Source: Luteimonas terricola
Lineage (GTDB): Bacteria; Pseudomonadota; Gammaproteobacteria; Xanthomonadales; Xanthomonadaceae
DNA length: 40,333 nt
Assembly (NCBI RefSeq): GCF_004352845.1
Contig: NZ_SJRX01000013.1
Span: 1 to 40,333, forward strand
Reading direction: 5' to 3'
Below the pieces are notes generated by a model that saw only the letters and a program-made list of their open reading frames with translations, was not told where the DNA came from and made no database searches. This document shows positions 24,243-32,091 of this stretch, piece by piece. Numbering within the stretch: position 1 is the first letter of the stretch; each line of letters opens with the position of its first letter. The position numbers and the translations under genes were made by a program.

Positions 24243-25904
24243 TCAGAACCAGTTCCGGGGGTTCAGCGTCTTGCCCAGCCACTGCACGCCGTCGGTCGTG
24301 GCCTGGCCCACGTCGCCCACGAAGTCGGCCACGACCTCGACGCCGTCGCCGACCACGTCGGTCACGGTGTCGATGGCGCCACCGACGGCATCGGCCACGT
24401 CGCTCACCACCTGGCCGCCGCCTTCGACGAAGCCGGCCACGGCATCGAGCGGTGCGTCGAGGCCGGTGGCATCGCCGATGTCACGCAGCAGGCCGCCGCC
24501 GGCGTTGGCCAGGTTCTGGGTGGTGTCGCCGACCAGGCCGAGGGCGCCGTCGGCGATGTCGCCGACGCTGTCGATGCCGAAGTCGAGCACGTCGCCAATC
24601 ACCTGGGCGACGCCGTCGACGTTGTCGCCCTGGGCGAATTCGCTGCCGGCCTGGCCGAAGCCGTCAACCATCTCGGAGCCGTTGCTCCAGAGGTCGCCAA
24701 CCACGTCCTGGCCCTGGCGGATCACGCTGCCGAGCTGGTTGAGGTTGTATTCGCCCAGGCGCTCGAGGCCGTCGCGGCCGACGTTGCCGACCACGCTGAT
24801 GGTCTCGCCGAGCACGTCGCCGCCGACGTCAAGCAGCTGGTCCGTGGCCCAGCCGAGGCCGGGACGGCCGCCGGCGGTGAGCAGGTCGCCGGCAAGGTCG
24901 CCGATGCGGTCGAGGCCGTTGTTGACGGCGTCCCCGAACTGCTCGGGACCGGTCGGGCGCGTGGACGGATCGTATGCGGTGTTCTGGCGCAGGGCGTCGA
25001 CGTAGGACGCGCCGTCGCCGCCGCCGCCGTGCAGGGCCTTCAGGTCGCCCAGGCCACCCATGCCCGCCGGCGGGTCGATGCGCAGCTCATGGCCGACAGC
25101 GTTGGGCGGCGACATGCCCAGGAACGGAATGATCGGCAGGTCCTGCTGCGCGGCGTTGAGCGGATCGCCGTTGACGATGTAGCGGCGCAGCTGGCCGCTG
25201 TCGGCGGCGTCCTCGCGCACGGCGTTGGGGTTGAAGCCCAGCGACTCGAGCGTCTGGTCGCTGAGGCCCGATGCGTTGAAGGTCACGCCGGGGACACCCG
25301 TGGACAGCGACGCGGCCGAGGCCAGGCCACCACCCAGCGAATGCCCGGTGAAGGCCACGTTGCCATTGCCGAAGGCGCGGTGCGCAGCCTCGGCCAGCGC
25401 GACGGCGTCCCTGTACTGGCCGCTCTCGAAGCCCAGGCCCTGCAGCACGTTGTCGTCGGCGTCGCCGGACGGCGCCAGGCCCCAGTCGTCGGTGCCGCGG
25501 TAGGCGACCACGTACTGGCCCTGGTCGTTCTGGTAGATGGCGGCGTCGAAGCCCTCGGAGGTGCTGAGCAGCGCCGGGTCGATCGGAATCTCGTTGCCCT
25601 GCGCGTCGACCAGCGAGCTGCCATCGGCGCTGGGCTCCAGCTGCGTCCAGCCCGCTTCGGCCAGCGCCTGCTCGGTCTGCGGGTTGTCGGCGGCGTAGAC
25701 ATCGTTGGCCATCATCGCCAGCTGCAGGTCCAGGTCGGGCTGCGGCTGGGTGCCCGACACCTGGCTGGCGAAGCTGCCGTCGCCCTGCGGATAGTGGTTG
25801 GCGACCTGCTGCAGCTGCGGCGGCGGCTGCAAAGCGACCGCGAAGCGATTGTCGAGCCGCAGCTGGTCGGCGGTGGACAGCTGGTTGGCGATGTGGAGGC
25901 TCAT
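24243..25904 (-). CDS. Lipase-like protein 2 with long Gly/Asp-rich C-terminal tail (candidate effector)
   Basis: The product is 553 residues, again without a signal peptide. Residues 55-310 are a class 3 lipase-like domain: YVVAYRGTDD (131-140), Ser189 in FTGHSLGGGLAS, likely Asp247 in RRYIVNGDPLN and likely His292 in ALHGGGGDGASYVDAL. From about 320 to the end the chain is a remarkable tail of 15-20-residue units such as VNNGLDRIGDLAGDLL, LLDVGGDVLGETISVVGNVG, LDFGIDSVGDIADGALGLVG and VADAVGGAIDTVTDVVGDGV, acidic and amphipathic. It ends NPRNWF, sharing NWF with protein 1. Lipase 2 keeps a shorter N-terminus. GGGAG precedes the ATG at 25904. Substrate, export and toxicity are not shown by sequence. 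Confidence 0.8.
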   Translation of the reverse strand: MSLHIANQLSTADQLRLDNRFAVALQPPPQLQQVANHYPQGDGSFASQVSGTQPQPDLDLQLAMMANDVYAADNPQTEQALAEAGWTQLEPSADGSSLVDAQGNEIPIDPALLSTSEGFDAAIYQNDQGQYVVAYRGTDDWGLAPSGDADDNVLQGLGFESGQYRDAVALAEAAHRAFGNGNVAFTGHSLGGGLASAASLSTGVPGVTFNASGLSDQTLESLGFNPNAVREDAADSGQLRRYIVNGDPLNAAQQDLPIIPFLGMSPPNAVGHELRIDPPAGMGGLGDLKALHGGGGDGASYVDALRQNTAYDPSTRPTGPEQFGDAVNNGLDRIGDLAGDLLTAGGRPGLGWATDQLLDVGGDVLGETISVVGNVGRDGLERLGEYNLNQLGSVIRQGQDVVGDLWSNGSEMVDGFGQAGSEFAQGDNVDGVAQVIGDVLDFGIDSVGDIADGALGLVGDTTQNLANAGGGLLRDIGDATGLDAPLDAVAGFVEGGGQVVSDVADAVGGAIDTVTDVVGDGVEVVADFVGDVGQATTDGVQWLGKTLNPRNWF

Positions 25905-26000
25905 GGCCGGCTCCCGGAAACGATGCCATGAGCCTAGCCAGCGCGGGCGCGGCCGCCAGCTGGGAGTGACCCTAGTCCCGGGGTTGTGCCCGGTCCGGCT

Positions 26001-27488
26001 TCAGTCCGCGGGCACCGTTCTTCCCGATGCCCATCCCCGCAGGGCCTCGACCTGCTCGGCCATCACCACCGACAGCGGCCGCGTGCGCTTGAGCTCGGCG
26101 CGCAGCCCGAAGTCGTTGAGCGGGGTGCCGGCAGCGTGCGCGGAGTAGAGGCCCGAAACGATCGCCTGCTCGATCTCGGCGCCGGAGAAACCGTCGGCGG
26201 CCGCGGCCAGGCCATCGAGGTCGAAGGCCGCCGGGTCCAGTTCGCGCTTGCCCAGGTGCAGCGTGAACAGCTCGCGGCGGGTGTCGGCGCCCGGCAGGTC
26301 GACGAAGAAGATCTCGTCGAAGCGGCCCTTGCGCAGCAGTTCGGCGGGCAGGTCGTGCACCTGGTTGGCGGTGGCCACCAGGAACACGTGTGACCTGCGC
26401 TCGGCCATCCAGGTCAGCAGGTAGCCGAGCACGCGCCGCGAGACGCCGCCGTCGCCGTCGCCCGTGGACGAGGCCAGGCCCTTCTCGATCTCGTCGATCC
26501 AGAGCACGCAGGGCGCCAGCTGCTCGGTGGATTCGAGCGCGGCGCGCAGGTTCTTCTCGGTCTCGCCGTGGAACTTGTCGTACAGCGTGCCGAAGTCCAG
26601 CCGCACCAGCGGCACGTCGAAGCCGCCGGCGATCGACTTCGCCAGCAGCGACTTGCCGCAGCCCTGCACCCCCAGCAGCAGCACGCCCTTGGGCGGATCC
26701 AGCCCGGGCGGTGCGCTGCCCGAGGTGAACACCGCGCGCCGCTGTTCGATCCAGCGCTTGAGCGCGCGCGCACCGGCGACGTCGGCGAAGCCGGCGGTGT
26801 CGTATTCGTAGTGCAGGTGGCCGCTGCGGTTGAGCAGCTCGAACTTGAGCTTCGCCAGCCGGGGCAGGTCGTCGTGGCCGAGCGCGCCGTCGTTGAAGAT
26901 CAGCTGGCGGGCGATGCGGCCGGCGTCGCCCAGCGACAGGCCCTGCAGGTTGCGCACGATCAGCTGCACGGCCTCGGCGTCGGCCTCGACGCGGCGGCCA
27001 CCGTGTTCGACCTGGTAGCGCTCGGCCTCCTCGCGCACCAGTTTGAGCAGCGCGCGCGGGTCGGGCAGGCGGGTGCGGAAGCGCACCGCCCTGGCCTCGA
27101 GTTCGCCCGGCAGCTCCACCTTGTGCCCCACCAGCACCAGCACGTGCGGCAGGCAGCCGCGGCGCTGGATGAGGTCGCGCAGCATGCGCTGGGTGCCGGC
27201 GTAGCCGAGGTAGGGGTGGAAGTCGAGCAGCAGGTAGACGCCGCGCTGCCCGGCGGCGTGGATCGCGCGCAGGGTGCTGGTGGCGTCGGGCGCGTCTTCG
27301 GCCGGATCCTCGCCATCGAGGTCCAGGCGGCGCAGGCCCTCGGTGATGGTCCAGCGGTACAGCGCGCGCCAGACGTGCAGCAGGGACTGCCGGAACAGTT
27401 CGACCACCCGCGGCTCGTCGGGAGTCTCGATGACGATCAGTGGGGTGTCGGCGCGGATCAGCGCGGCCAGGTCCTGCAGGTCACTCAT
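26001..27488 (-). CDS. Ycf46-like AAA+ ATPase
   Basis: The product is 495 residues. The N-terminal 230 residues contain a degenerate nucleotide-binding-like domain (VYLLLDFHPYLG, VLVLVGHKVELPGEL), as in cyanobacterial/chloroplast Ycf46. The C-terminal AAA+ module has Walker A GVQGCGKS (273-280), Walker B VLWIDEIEKG (328-337), sensor 1 ATANQ and Arg-finger region LLRKGRFDEIFFVDLP. FHGETEKNLRAAL is the FtsH/spastin-like pore-proximal helix. The Walker A Gly-Cys in place of Gly-Thr is usual for this group. The cellular function in proteobacteria is unclear. It is divergent from the parA gene (108 bases between starts) and 96 bases downstream of the lipase 2 start. Confidence 0.85.
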   Translation of the reverse strand: MSDLQDLAALIRADTPLIVIETPDEPRVVELFRQSLLHVWRALYRWTITEGLRRLDLDGEDPAEDAPDATSTLRAIHAAGQRGVYLLLDFHPYLGYAGTQRMLRDLIQRRGCLPHVLVLVGHKVELPGELEARAVRFRTRLPDPRALLKLVREEAERYQVEHGGRRVEADAEAVQLIVRNLQGLSLGDAGRIARQLIFNDGALGHDDLPRLAKLKFELLNRSGHLHYEYDTAGFADVAGARALKRWIEQRRAVFTSGSAPPGLDPPKGVLLLGVQGCGKSLLAKSIAGGFDVPLVRLDFGTLYDKFHGETEKNLRAALESTEQLAPCVLWIDEIEKGLASSTGDGDGGVSRRVLGYLLTWMAERRSHVFLVATANQVHDLPAELLRKGRFDEIFFVDLPGADTRRELFTLHLGKRELDPAAFDLDGLAAAADGFSGAEIEQAIVSGLYSAHAAGTPLNDFGLRAELKRTRPLSVVMAEQVEALRGWASGRTVPAD

Positions 27489-27596
27489 CTGTCACACGCG
27501 GTGGGTGTCGGGGACGGAGGCATTCTATGTGCGCGAACCTGCGCCGGGCGGTGTACCCTCGACTGCCGTACGTTGCCGAACGTGACCGGAGGGCGC

Positions 27597-28232
27597 ATGA
27601 AGACAGTGCTGGTGGCCAGTTCCAAGGGCGGTGCGGGCAAGACCACGATCGCGACCCATCTCGCCGCGCAGGCGGCGGTCGAGGGGCTGCACACGGCGAT
27701 CATCGACGCCGATCCGCAGCAGTCCTCCACGCGCTGGGCGGAGCGCCGTGCCGGGCTGGACGCCGCGGTGCTGCCGATCGCCGGAGCCAGCCGCGCGAAG
27801 ACGGCGTGGAAATCGCTGCCCGAGGATACCCAGCGCGTGGTGATCGATGCCCCGGCCGGAGCGATGGCGACGAACCTCGAACATTGGCTCGAACACGCCG
27901 ACGCGGTGGTGGTGCCGGTACAGCCTTCGGCGCTGGACCTCGACGCCACGGTGCCCTTCCTCAACACCCTGGCGCAGCATCCCCGCGTCCGCCGCGGCGA
28001 CCTGCGCGTGGGCCTGGTGGCCAACCGCATGAAGCCCTGGACCAACGCCTCGCAGGCGACGCTCGAGCTGCTTGCGCAGTGGCCCTACCCGGTGGTGGCC
28101 TCGCTGCGCGACAGCCAGGCCTACATCCTGTTGACGGGCCTGGGCCGCAGCCTGTTCGATTACCGTTCGGTCCAGGTGCGCAAGCACCAGGAAGACTGGG
28201 CGCCGCTGCTGAAGTGGCTGCGCAAGGCCTGA
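27597..28232 (+). CDS. Orphan ParA-family ATPase
   Basis: The product is 211 residues, the size of short MinD/ParA proteins. The deviant Walker A KGGAGKTT (10-17) with the signature Lys10 is intact; IIDADPQQSSTRW is the A' motif and VVIDAPAG the Walker B. There is no N-terminal HTH and no adjacent parB, so it probably positions some other cargo or acts in an unknown switch. A good ribosome site (CCGGAGGG) precedes the ATG at 27597; the much longer upstream frame is a shadow of the divergent ATPase. TACCCT near 27553 is a possible -10. It is the first gene of a tight set continuing to the phospholipase D. Confidence 0.87.
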   Translation: MKTVLVASSKGGAGKTTIATHLAAQAAVEGLHTAIIDADPQQSSTRWAERRAGLDAAVLPIAGASRAKTAWKSLPEDTQRVVIDAPAGAMATNLEHWLEHADAVVVPVQPSALDLDATVPFLNTLAQHPRVRRGDLRVGLVANRMKPWTNASQATLELLAQWPYPVVASLRDSQAYILLTGLGRSLFDYRSVQVRKHQEDWAPLLKWLRKA

Positions 28233-28264
28233 GCCGCCCGCGGGCCGGCATGGAGGATTGAGCG

Positions 28265-28753
28265 ATGGAGAACGACACCCGGGACATCCTGCTGCTGCGC
28301 CATGCCCACGCCGAGGCGGCGGGCCCCGGGCAGGCCGACCTCGACCGCCCGCTGTCGCCGGAAGGCCAGGCCGAGGCCGAGGCCGCCGGGCGCTGGCTCC
28401 TGGAACAGCACTTGCTGCCCGACCAGGTGCTGTATTCGCCGTCGCGTCGCACCCGCGAAACGCTGGAAGCGGTGCTCGGCGTGATCGGCTATGTCGACCA
28501 GCGCCTGGAGCCGGCGATCTATGACGCCACCGCGGGCACCCTGGCGGCGCTGGCCGACCAGCACCGCGATGTGGGCCGGCTGATGCTGGTCGGCCACAAC
28601 CCCGGACTGGAACGCCTGGCCGCGCTGCTGCACAGCGGCCAGTCGGGCGAGTACCGGGGCATGCCGCCGGGCGCAGTCGCCTTGCTGAGGCTGCCGGTGG
28701 GCGCCGAGGTCGAACCCGGCGCGGCCATGCTCGTCGACTTCTGGTGGCCGTGA
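28265..28753 (+). CDS. SixA-like histidine phosphatase
   Basis: The 162-residue product belongs to the histidine phosphatase branch 1. LLRHAHAEAAG supplies Arg12-His13 (phosphorylated His), SPSRRTRETLEAV the second Arg and LVGHNPGLE the second His (111). Length and the GHNPGLE motif match SixA, which removes phosphate from His-containing phosphotransfer proteins (ArcB, NPr in E. coli). The partner here is unknown. It begins 32 bases after parA and overlaps the YceI-like gene by 4 bases (GTGA). Confidence 0.88.
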   Translation: MENDTRDILLLRHAHAEAAGPGQADLDRPLSPEGQAEAEAAGRWLLEQHLLPDQVLYSPSRRTRETLEAVLGVIGYVDQRLEPAIYDATAGTLAALADQHRDVGRLMLVGHNPGLERLAALLHSGQSGEYRGMPPGAVALLRLPVGAEVEPGAAMLVDFWWP

Positions 28754-29319
28754 GTCGTGCCGGCCTGCACCCCTGCGTGCTCCTGGTCGTCGCCCTGCTG
28801 CTGGTGGCGGCCCCTGTCCGCGCGGCCGAGATCGACCCCCTGCAATCGGAGGTCGGGTTCAGCCTGGTTACCCGCTGGGGCGAGGTGGTCGACGGCCGCT
28901 TCCCGGTGTTCAATGGCCACCTGAGCGATCTCGGCGACGGCCGCCAGCAGGTGCGGCTGTCGCTGTCCGCCGCCGACGTGGAGATCCTCGGCAGCCTGCG
29001 CCACACGCACCTCACGCGCGGCAGGGGGTTTTTCGAGGCCGATCGCTATCCCACGATCACCTTCGTGTCCGATCCGTTCTTCCCGGCCCTGCTGGTCGAG
29101 GGTGGCGCGCTGCCGGGCGTGCTCAACATCCGGGACGTGCAGCGGCGGGAGGTGTTCACGACGCTGCCCTCGGCCTGCGGGCGGCCGGCCGTGGACTGCC
29201 CGGTGCTGGCGGCGGGCATCATCGACCGCGGCGACTACGGCATGACCCGGTGGAGCTTCGCGATCGGCCGCAAGGTCCGCTTCCAGCTGCGCATCCGCGC
29301 CGGCGGGGAGGCGCAATGA
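28750..29319 (+). CDS. YceI-family periplasmic protein
   Basis: The product is 189 residues. The signal peptide (LLVVALLLVAAPVRAAE) is followed by a lipocalin-like YceI domain: SEVGFSLVTRWGEVVDGRFPVFNG, SAADVEILGS, FFEADRYPTITFVSD and DYGMTRWSFAIGRKVRFQLRI. YceI proteins bind isoprenoid or fatty-acid lipids in the periplasm. The GTG at 28750 overlaps the SixA-like stop as GTGA and is preferred over a GTG two codons earlier. The stop overlaps the ATG of the next gene (ATGA), so three genes are translationally linked. Confidence 0.85.
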   Translation: MSRAGLHPCVLLVVALLLVAAPVRAAEIDPLQSEVGFSLVTRWGEVVDGRFPVFNGHLSDLGDGRQQVRLSLSAADVEILGSLRHTHLTRGRGFFEADRYPTITFVSDPFFPALLVEGGALPGVLNIRDVQRREVFTTLPSACGRPAVDCPVLAAGIIDRGDYGMTRWSFAIGRKVRFQLRIRAGGEAQ

Positions 29320-31193
29320 AGATGCTGGCGCGGCTGCTGGCGCTGGCCTGGGCGCTGGCTGCGGGAGGCTGTGCGCTGACCCCCGAGCAGGGCGCGGCGG
29401 CGACGCGGGTCGCCGGACAGGCGCGGTCGGTGCTGGTGGACTGCGTCCGCGAGGACGCCTGCGCCACGCCCTCGGCACTGCGCGCGCTGGGCGTCGATGC
29501 GCTGGCGGCCAGCGCCCCGGACGCGCCGCGCCACCATGCCCTGATCCTCGACTATGGCCAGGACGCACTGCTGGCGCGCTTGAGCATGCTGCGGTCGGCG
29601 CAGCGCAGCGTGGACGTGCAGACCTACATCTTCGACGAGGACGACGCCGGCCACATGGTCCTGGACGAGCTGCTGGCGGCGGCGCGGCGCGGCGTGAAGG
29701 TGCGGGTGCTGGTCGACCAGCTCTCGGCGCTGCGCGAGGTCGAGACCCTGGCGGCGCTGGCAGGCGCCCATGTCAACTTCGAGATGCGCATCTACAACCC
29801 GCTGCTCGGGCGCGCGCACATCAACTATCCGCAGTACGTGCTGGCTGCGGCCTGCTGCTGGCGGCGGCTCAACCAGCGCATGCACAACAAGCTGCTGCTG
29901 GTCGACGGCGTGGCCGGGATCACCGGTGGGCGCAACTACCAGAACAGCTATTACGACTGGGATCCGGAGTACAACTTCCGCGATCGCGATCTGTACGTTG
30001 CCGGTCCGGTGGTCGCGGAGATGGCCGCCAGCTTCGACCTGTACTGGGACGCGCGCCTCACCCGCCGCCTGCCGGTGCTCGCCGACGTCGGCCGCCTGCT
30101 GCTGCGCGGGGGCGTGCCGGCGCTGCCGCACGAACCCTTCGTGCTGCCCGGGCGGGTCGAACGGATCTCGCGCGACGCCGACGACGCCATGCTGGTCGGC
30201 GCGCTCGCGGCCCAGGCGCTGCCGGTGGGCGAGGTGGACTTCATCTCCGACCTGCCGGAGAAGCACCGCGCCGGGCACGAGGGCGTGGCGCCGTCCACGC
30301 GCGGCCTGCTCGGGCTGATCGAGGGGGCGCAGGAGGAAATCCTGCTGCAGACGCCGTACCTGGTGCTGTCGCCCGTGGCGCAGGACCTGTTCCGCGAACT
30401 GCAGGAACGCGAGGATCCGCCGCGGGTGCTGGTGTCGACCAACAGCCTGGCGGCCACCGATGCCTTCATCACCTATGCGCTGTCGTACAAGTACAAGCGC
30501 CGCCACCTGCGCGAGTTCGGCTTCGAGATCCACGAGTTCAAGCCCTTCCCGCAGGATGCGCCGATCGACGTCGAGGCCACCGGCACGGTGGAGCCGGGCG
30601 ATGCCGTCGCGGCGCAGGCCGACGCCGGCCGGTCCCGGTCGCGGCCGCTGGAGCGCGAGTATTCGGCGCTGCGCTGGTCGGGCTTCTCCGCGCACGAGCG
30701 CGTGCCCCTGCACCGCGGCGGCGTGCGCTTCGGCCTGCACGGCAAGTCGCTGGTGGTGGACGAGCGCATCGGCGTGGTCGGCACCCACAACTTCGATCCG
30801 CGCGGCGACAACTACAACACCGAGAGCGCGGTGGTGATCGAGGACGCCGCGTTCGCGCAGGCGCTCGCGGCCAGCATCCGCCGCGACATGGCGCCGGCCA
30901 ACGCCTGGACCATCGCCCGGCGTGACCGCCCGGTGGTGTTCTCGGGCCTGGACTACTCGCTGGGCAAGGTGTCGGAGTCGCTGCCGGTGTTCGACCTGTG
31001 GCCGACGCGCTATGCCACCAGCTATGAATTCCGCCCGGGCCCCGGCTGCACCGAGCCGCCGCCCATCCATCACCCGCATTTCCGTGCGTGCCACGATCCG
31101 GTGGGCGATTTCCCCGAGGTCCGCATGGGCCTCCGCAGTCTGCTGACGCGCATCTTCACCGCCTTCGGCGCCGGGCTGGCCCCGATCCTCTGA
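29316..31193 (+). CDS. Phospholipase D/cardiolipin synthase-like lipoprotein
   Basis: The product is 625 residues. The N-terminus has lipobox AGGC (MKMLARLLALAWALAAGGC). Two HKD motifs are complete: His190-Lys192-Asp197 in MHNKLLLVDG and His475-Lys477-Asp482 in LHGKSLVVDE, each followed by the conserved G(G/T)xN (GGRNYQNSY; GTHNFDPRGDNYNTE). Enzymes of this type hydrolyse or transfer phosphatidyl groups, including cardiolipin synthesis. The lipid anchor would place it in the periplasm, unlike cytosolic ClsB. It overlaps the YceI-like gene by 4 bases, so a lipid-binding protein and a phosphatidyl-transfer enzyme are co-produced. Confidence 0.9.
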   Translation: MKMLARLLALAWALAAGGCALTPEQGAAATRVAGQARSVLVDCVREDACATPSALRALGVDALAASAPDAPRHHALILDYGQDALLARLSMLRSAQRSVDVQTYIFDEDDAGHMVLDELLAAARRGVKVRVLVDQLSALREVETLAALAGAHVNFEMRIYNPLLGRAHINYPQYVLAAACCWRRLNQRMHNKLLLVDGVAGITGGRNYQNSYYDWDPEYNFRDRDLYVAGPVVAEMAASFDLYWDARLTRRLPVLADVGRLLLRGGVPALPHEPFVLPGRVERISRDADDAMLVGALAAQALPVGEVDFISDLPEKHRAGHEGVAPSTRGLLGLIEGAQEEILLQTPYLVLSPVAQDLFRELQEREDPPRVLVSTNSLAATDAFITYALSYKYKRRHLREFGFEIHEFKPFPQDAPIDVEATGTVEPGDAVAAQADAGRSRSRPLEREYSALRWSGFSAHERVPLHRGGVRFGLHGKSLVVDERIGVVGTHNFDPRGDNYNTESAVVIEDAAFAQALAASIRRDMAPANAWTIARRDRPVVFSGLDYSLGKVSESLPVFDLWPTRYATSYEFRPGPGCTEPPPIHHPHFRACHDPVGDFPEVRMGLRSLLTRIFTAFGAGLAPIL

Positions 31194-31250
31194 GCGTTCC
31201 CCCAGATGACCGTTCGTCGGCGAATCGGCCGAAACGGGCGAGTGTGACGT

Positions 31251-31286
31251 TTGACCTATTGCAGTAGGCGAGTGGTGTAGTAGTCT
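31251..31286 (+). promoter_or_regulatory. Possible promoter of the 62-residue protein gene
   Basis: TTGACC (31251-31256) is a good -35 match. At 17-19 bases spacing the -10 candidates (GGTGTA, TGTAGT) are poor. The following TGGTGTAG/TCTACCA forms an imperfect palindrome that may be an operator. The start codon is at 31329. Confidence 0.35.
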
Positions 31287-31328
31287 ACCAACACACCGAG
31301 TCACACCCCCCAGCAAAAGGACACCGTC

Positions 31329-31517
31329 ATGTACCGCAACCACTCCAACGCCCTGGTCTCCGCCCCCGTCTCCAACGCCGCCAGCCGCAATGCGCCGCGC
31401 CCCTCGCGCTATCCCTCGCGTGATTTCGGCACCGGCTACGGCCGCAGCAGCGGCTACGCCGCCGCCCGCAGCTACGCCCCGGGCAGCCAGCCGGTCGCAC
31501 GCTTCCGCCTGGTCTGA
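31329..31517 (+). CDS. Small Ser/Ala/Arg/Tyr-rich protein, unknown function
   Basis: The product is 62 residues: MYRNHSNALVSAPVSNAASRN, then an Arg/Pro/Ser stretch and YGRSSGYAAARSYAPG. It is basic, with seven Tyr residues or so and no hydrophobic segment, and resembles a disordered or nucleic-acid-binding peptide. AAAAGGA (31316-31322) is a clear ribosome site. The separate promoter-like sequence upstream and the strong codon bias (nearly all C/G third positions) support a real gene. I do not recognise a family. Confidence 0.6.
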   Translation: MYRNHSNALVSAPVSNAASRNAPRPSRYPSRDFGTGYGRSSGYAAARSYAPGSQPVARFRLV

Positions 31518-31592
31518 TTCCGTTTGACCCCGGGGGGAACCGATCCTAGGCTGGCGCGCCCCCGCCGCCAGCCCGGGAGCCGGAACCCCAGC

Positions 31593-32027
31593 ATGAACAC
31601 CCCGACGTCCATATTCCGCCAGCGCCTCGGCCTGGCCGCCCTCAACGCCCTGTCCAAGGGCACCGCGATCGAAGCCCTGGGCATCGAGTTCATCGATATC
31701 GGCGACGCCCATCTCGTCGCGACCATGCCGGTGGATGCCCGCACCGTGCAGCCCTATGGCCTGCTCCACGGCGGTGCTTCGGTGCTCCTGGCCGAGACCC
31801 TGGGCAGCAGCGCCGGCAACATGTGCGTGGCCGAGGGCGAGGTCTGCGTCGGCATCGAGATCAACGCCAACCATGTCCGCGGCGTGCGCGACGGCCGCGT
31901 TACCGGCACCGCGCGTGCGCTGCACATCGGGCGCGGCACCCAGGTCTGGGAGATCCGCATCGAGGACGCCCGCGGCCGCCTGGCCTGCATCTCGCGGCTG
32001 ACCCTGGCAGTGCTGCCGGCGGCCTGA
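31593..32027 (+). CDS. Hotdog-fold acyl-CoA thioesterase (PaaI/MenI type)
   Basis: The product is 144 residues. It closely resembles E. coli YdiI/MenI and EntH: YGLLHGGASVLLAETLGSSAGN with catalytic Glu68, CVGIEINANHVRGVRDGRVTG, and TQVWEIRIEDARGRLACISRLTLAVL. MenI hydrolyses 1,4-dihydroxy-2-naphthoyl-CoA and several aryl- or acyl-CoA esters; Xanthomonadaceae usually lack the menaquinone pathway, so a general clean-up role is likelier. The ATG at 31593 follows CGGAACCCCAGC. The gene is 64 bases upstream of the acyltransferase gene on the same strand. Confidence 0.88.
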   Translation: MNTPTSIFRQRLGLAALNALSKGTAIEALGIEFIDIGDAHLVATMPVDARTVQPYGLLHGGASVLLAETLGSSAGNMCVAEGEVCVGIEINANHVRGVRDGRVTGTARALHIGRGTQVWEIRIEDARGRLACISRLTLAVLPAA

Positions 32028-32091
32028 GCGCCCGCCACCGGCGCCCGCCGCCAGCTACCCGCGCCCGGGGCCATCCGGTATCGTTCCGGCC

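Noticed and set aside
20657..25904. XVIPCD tail marking the lipases as Xanthomonadales type IV secretion effectors
   Set aside because: I looked for the conserved XVIPCD motifs and a Gln-rich end; the tails are instead Gly/Asp-rich and end in NWF.
23457..25931. Plus-strand open frame of 824 codons
   Set aside because: It is antisense to the second lipase/ankyrin pair; its composition reflects only the complementary GC-rich codons.
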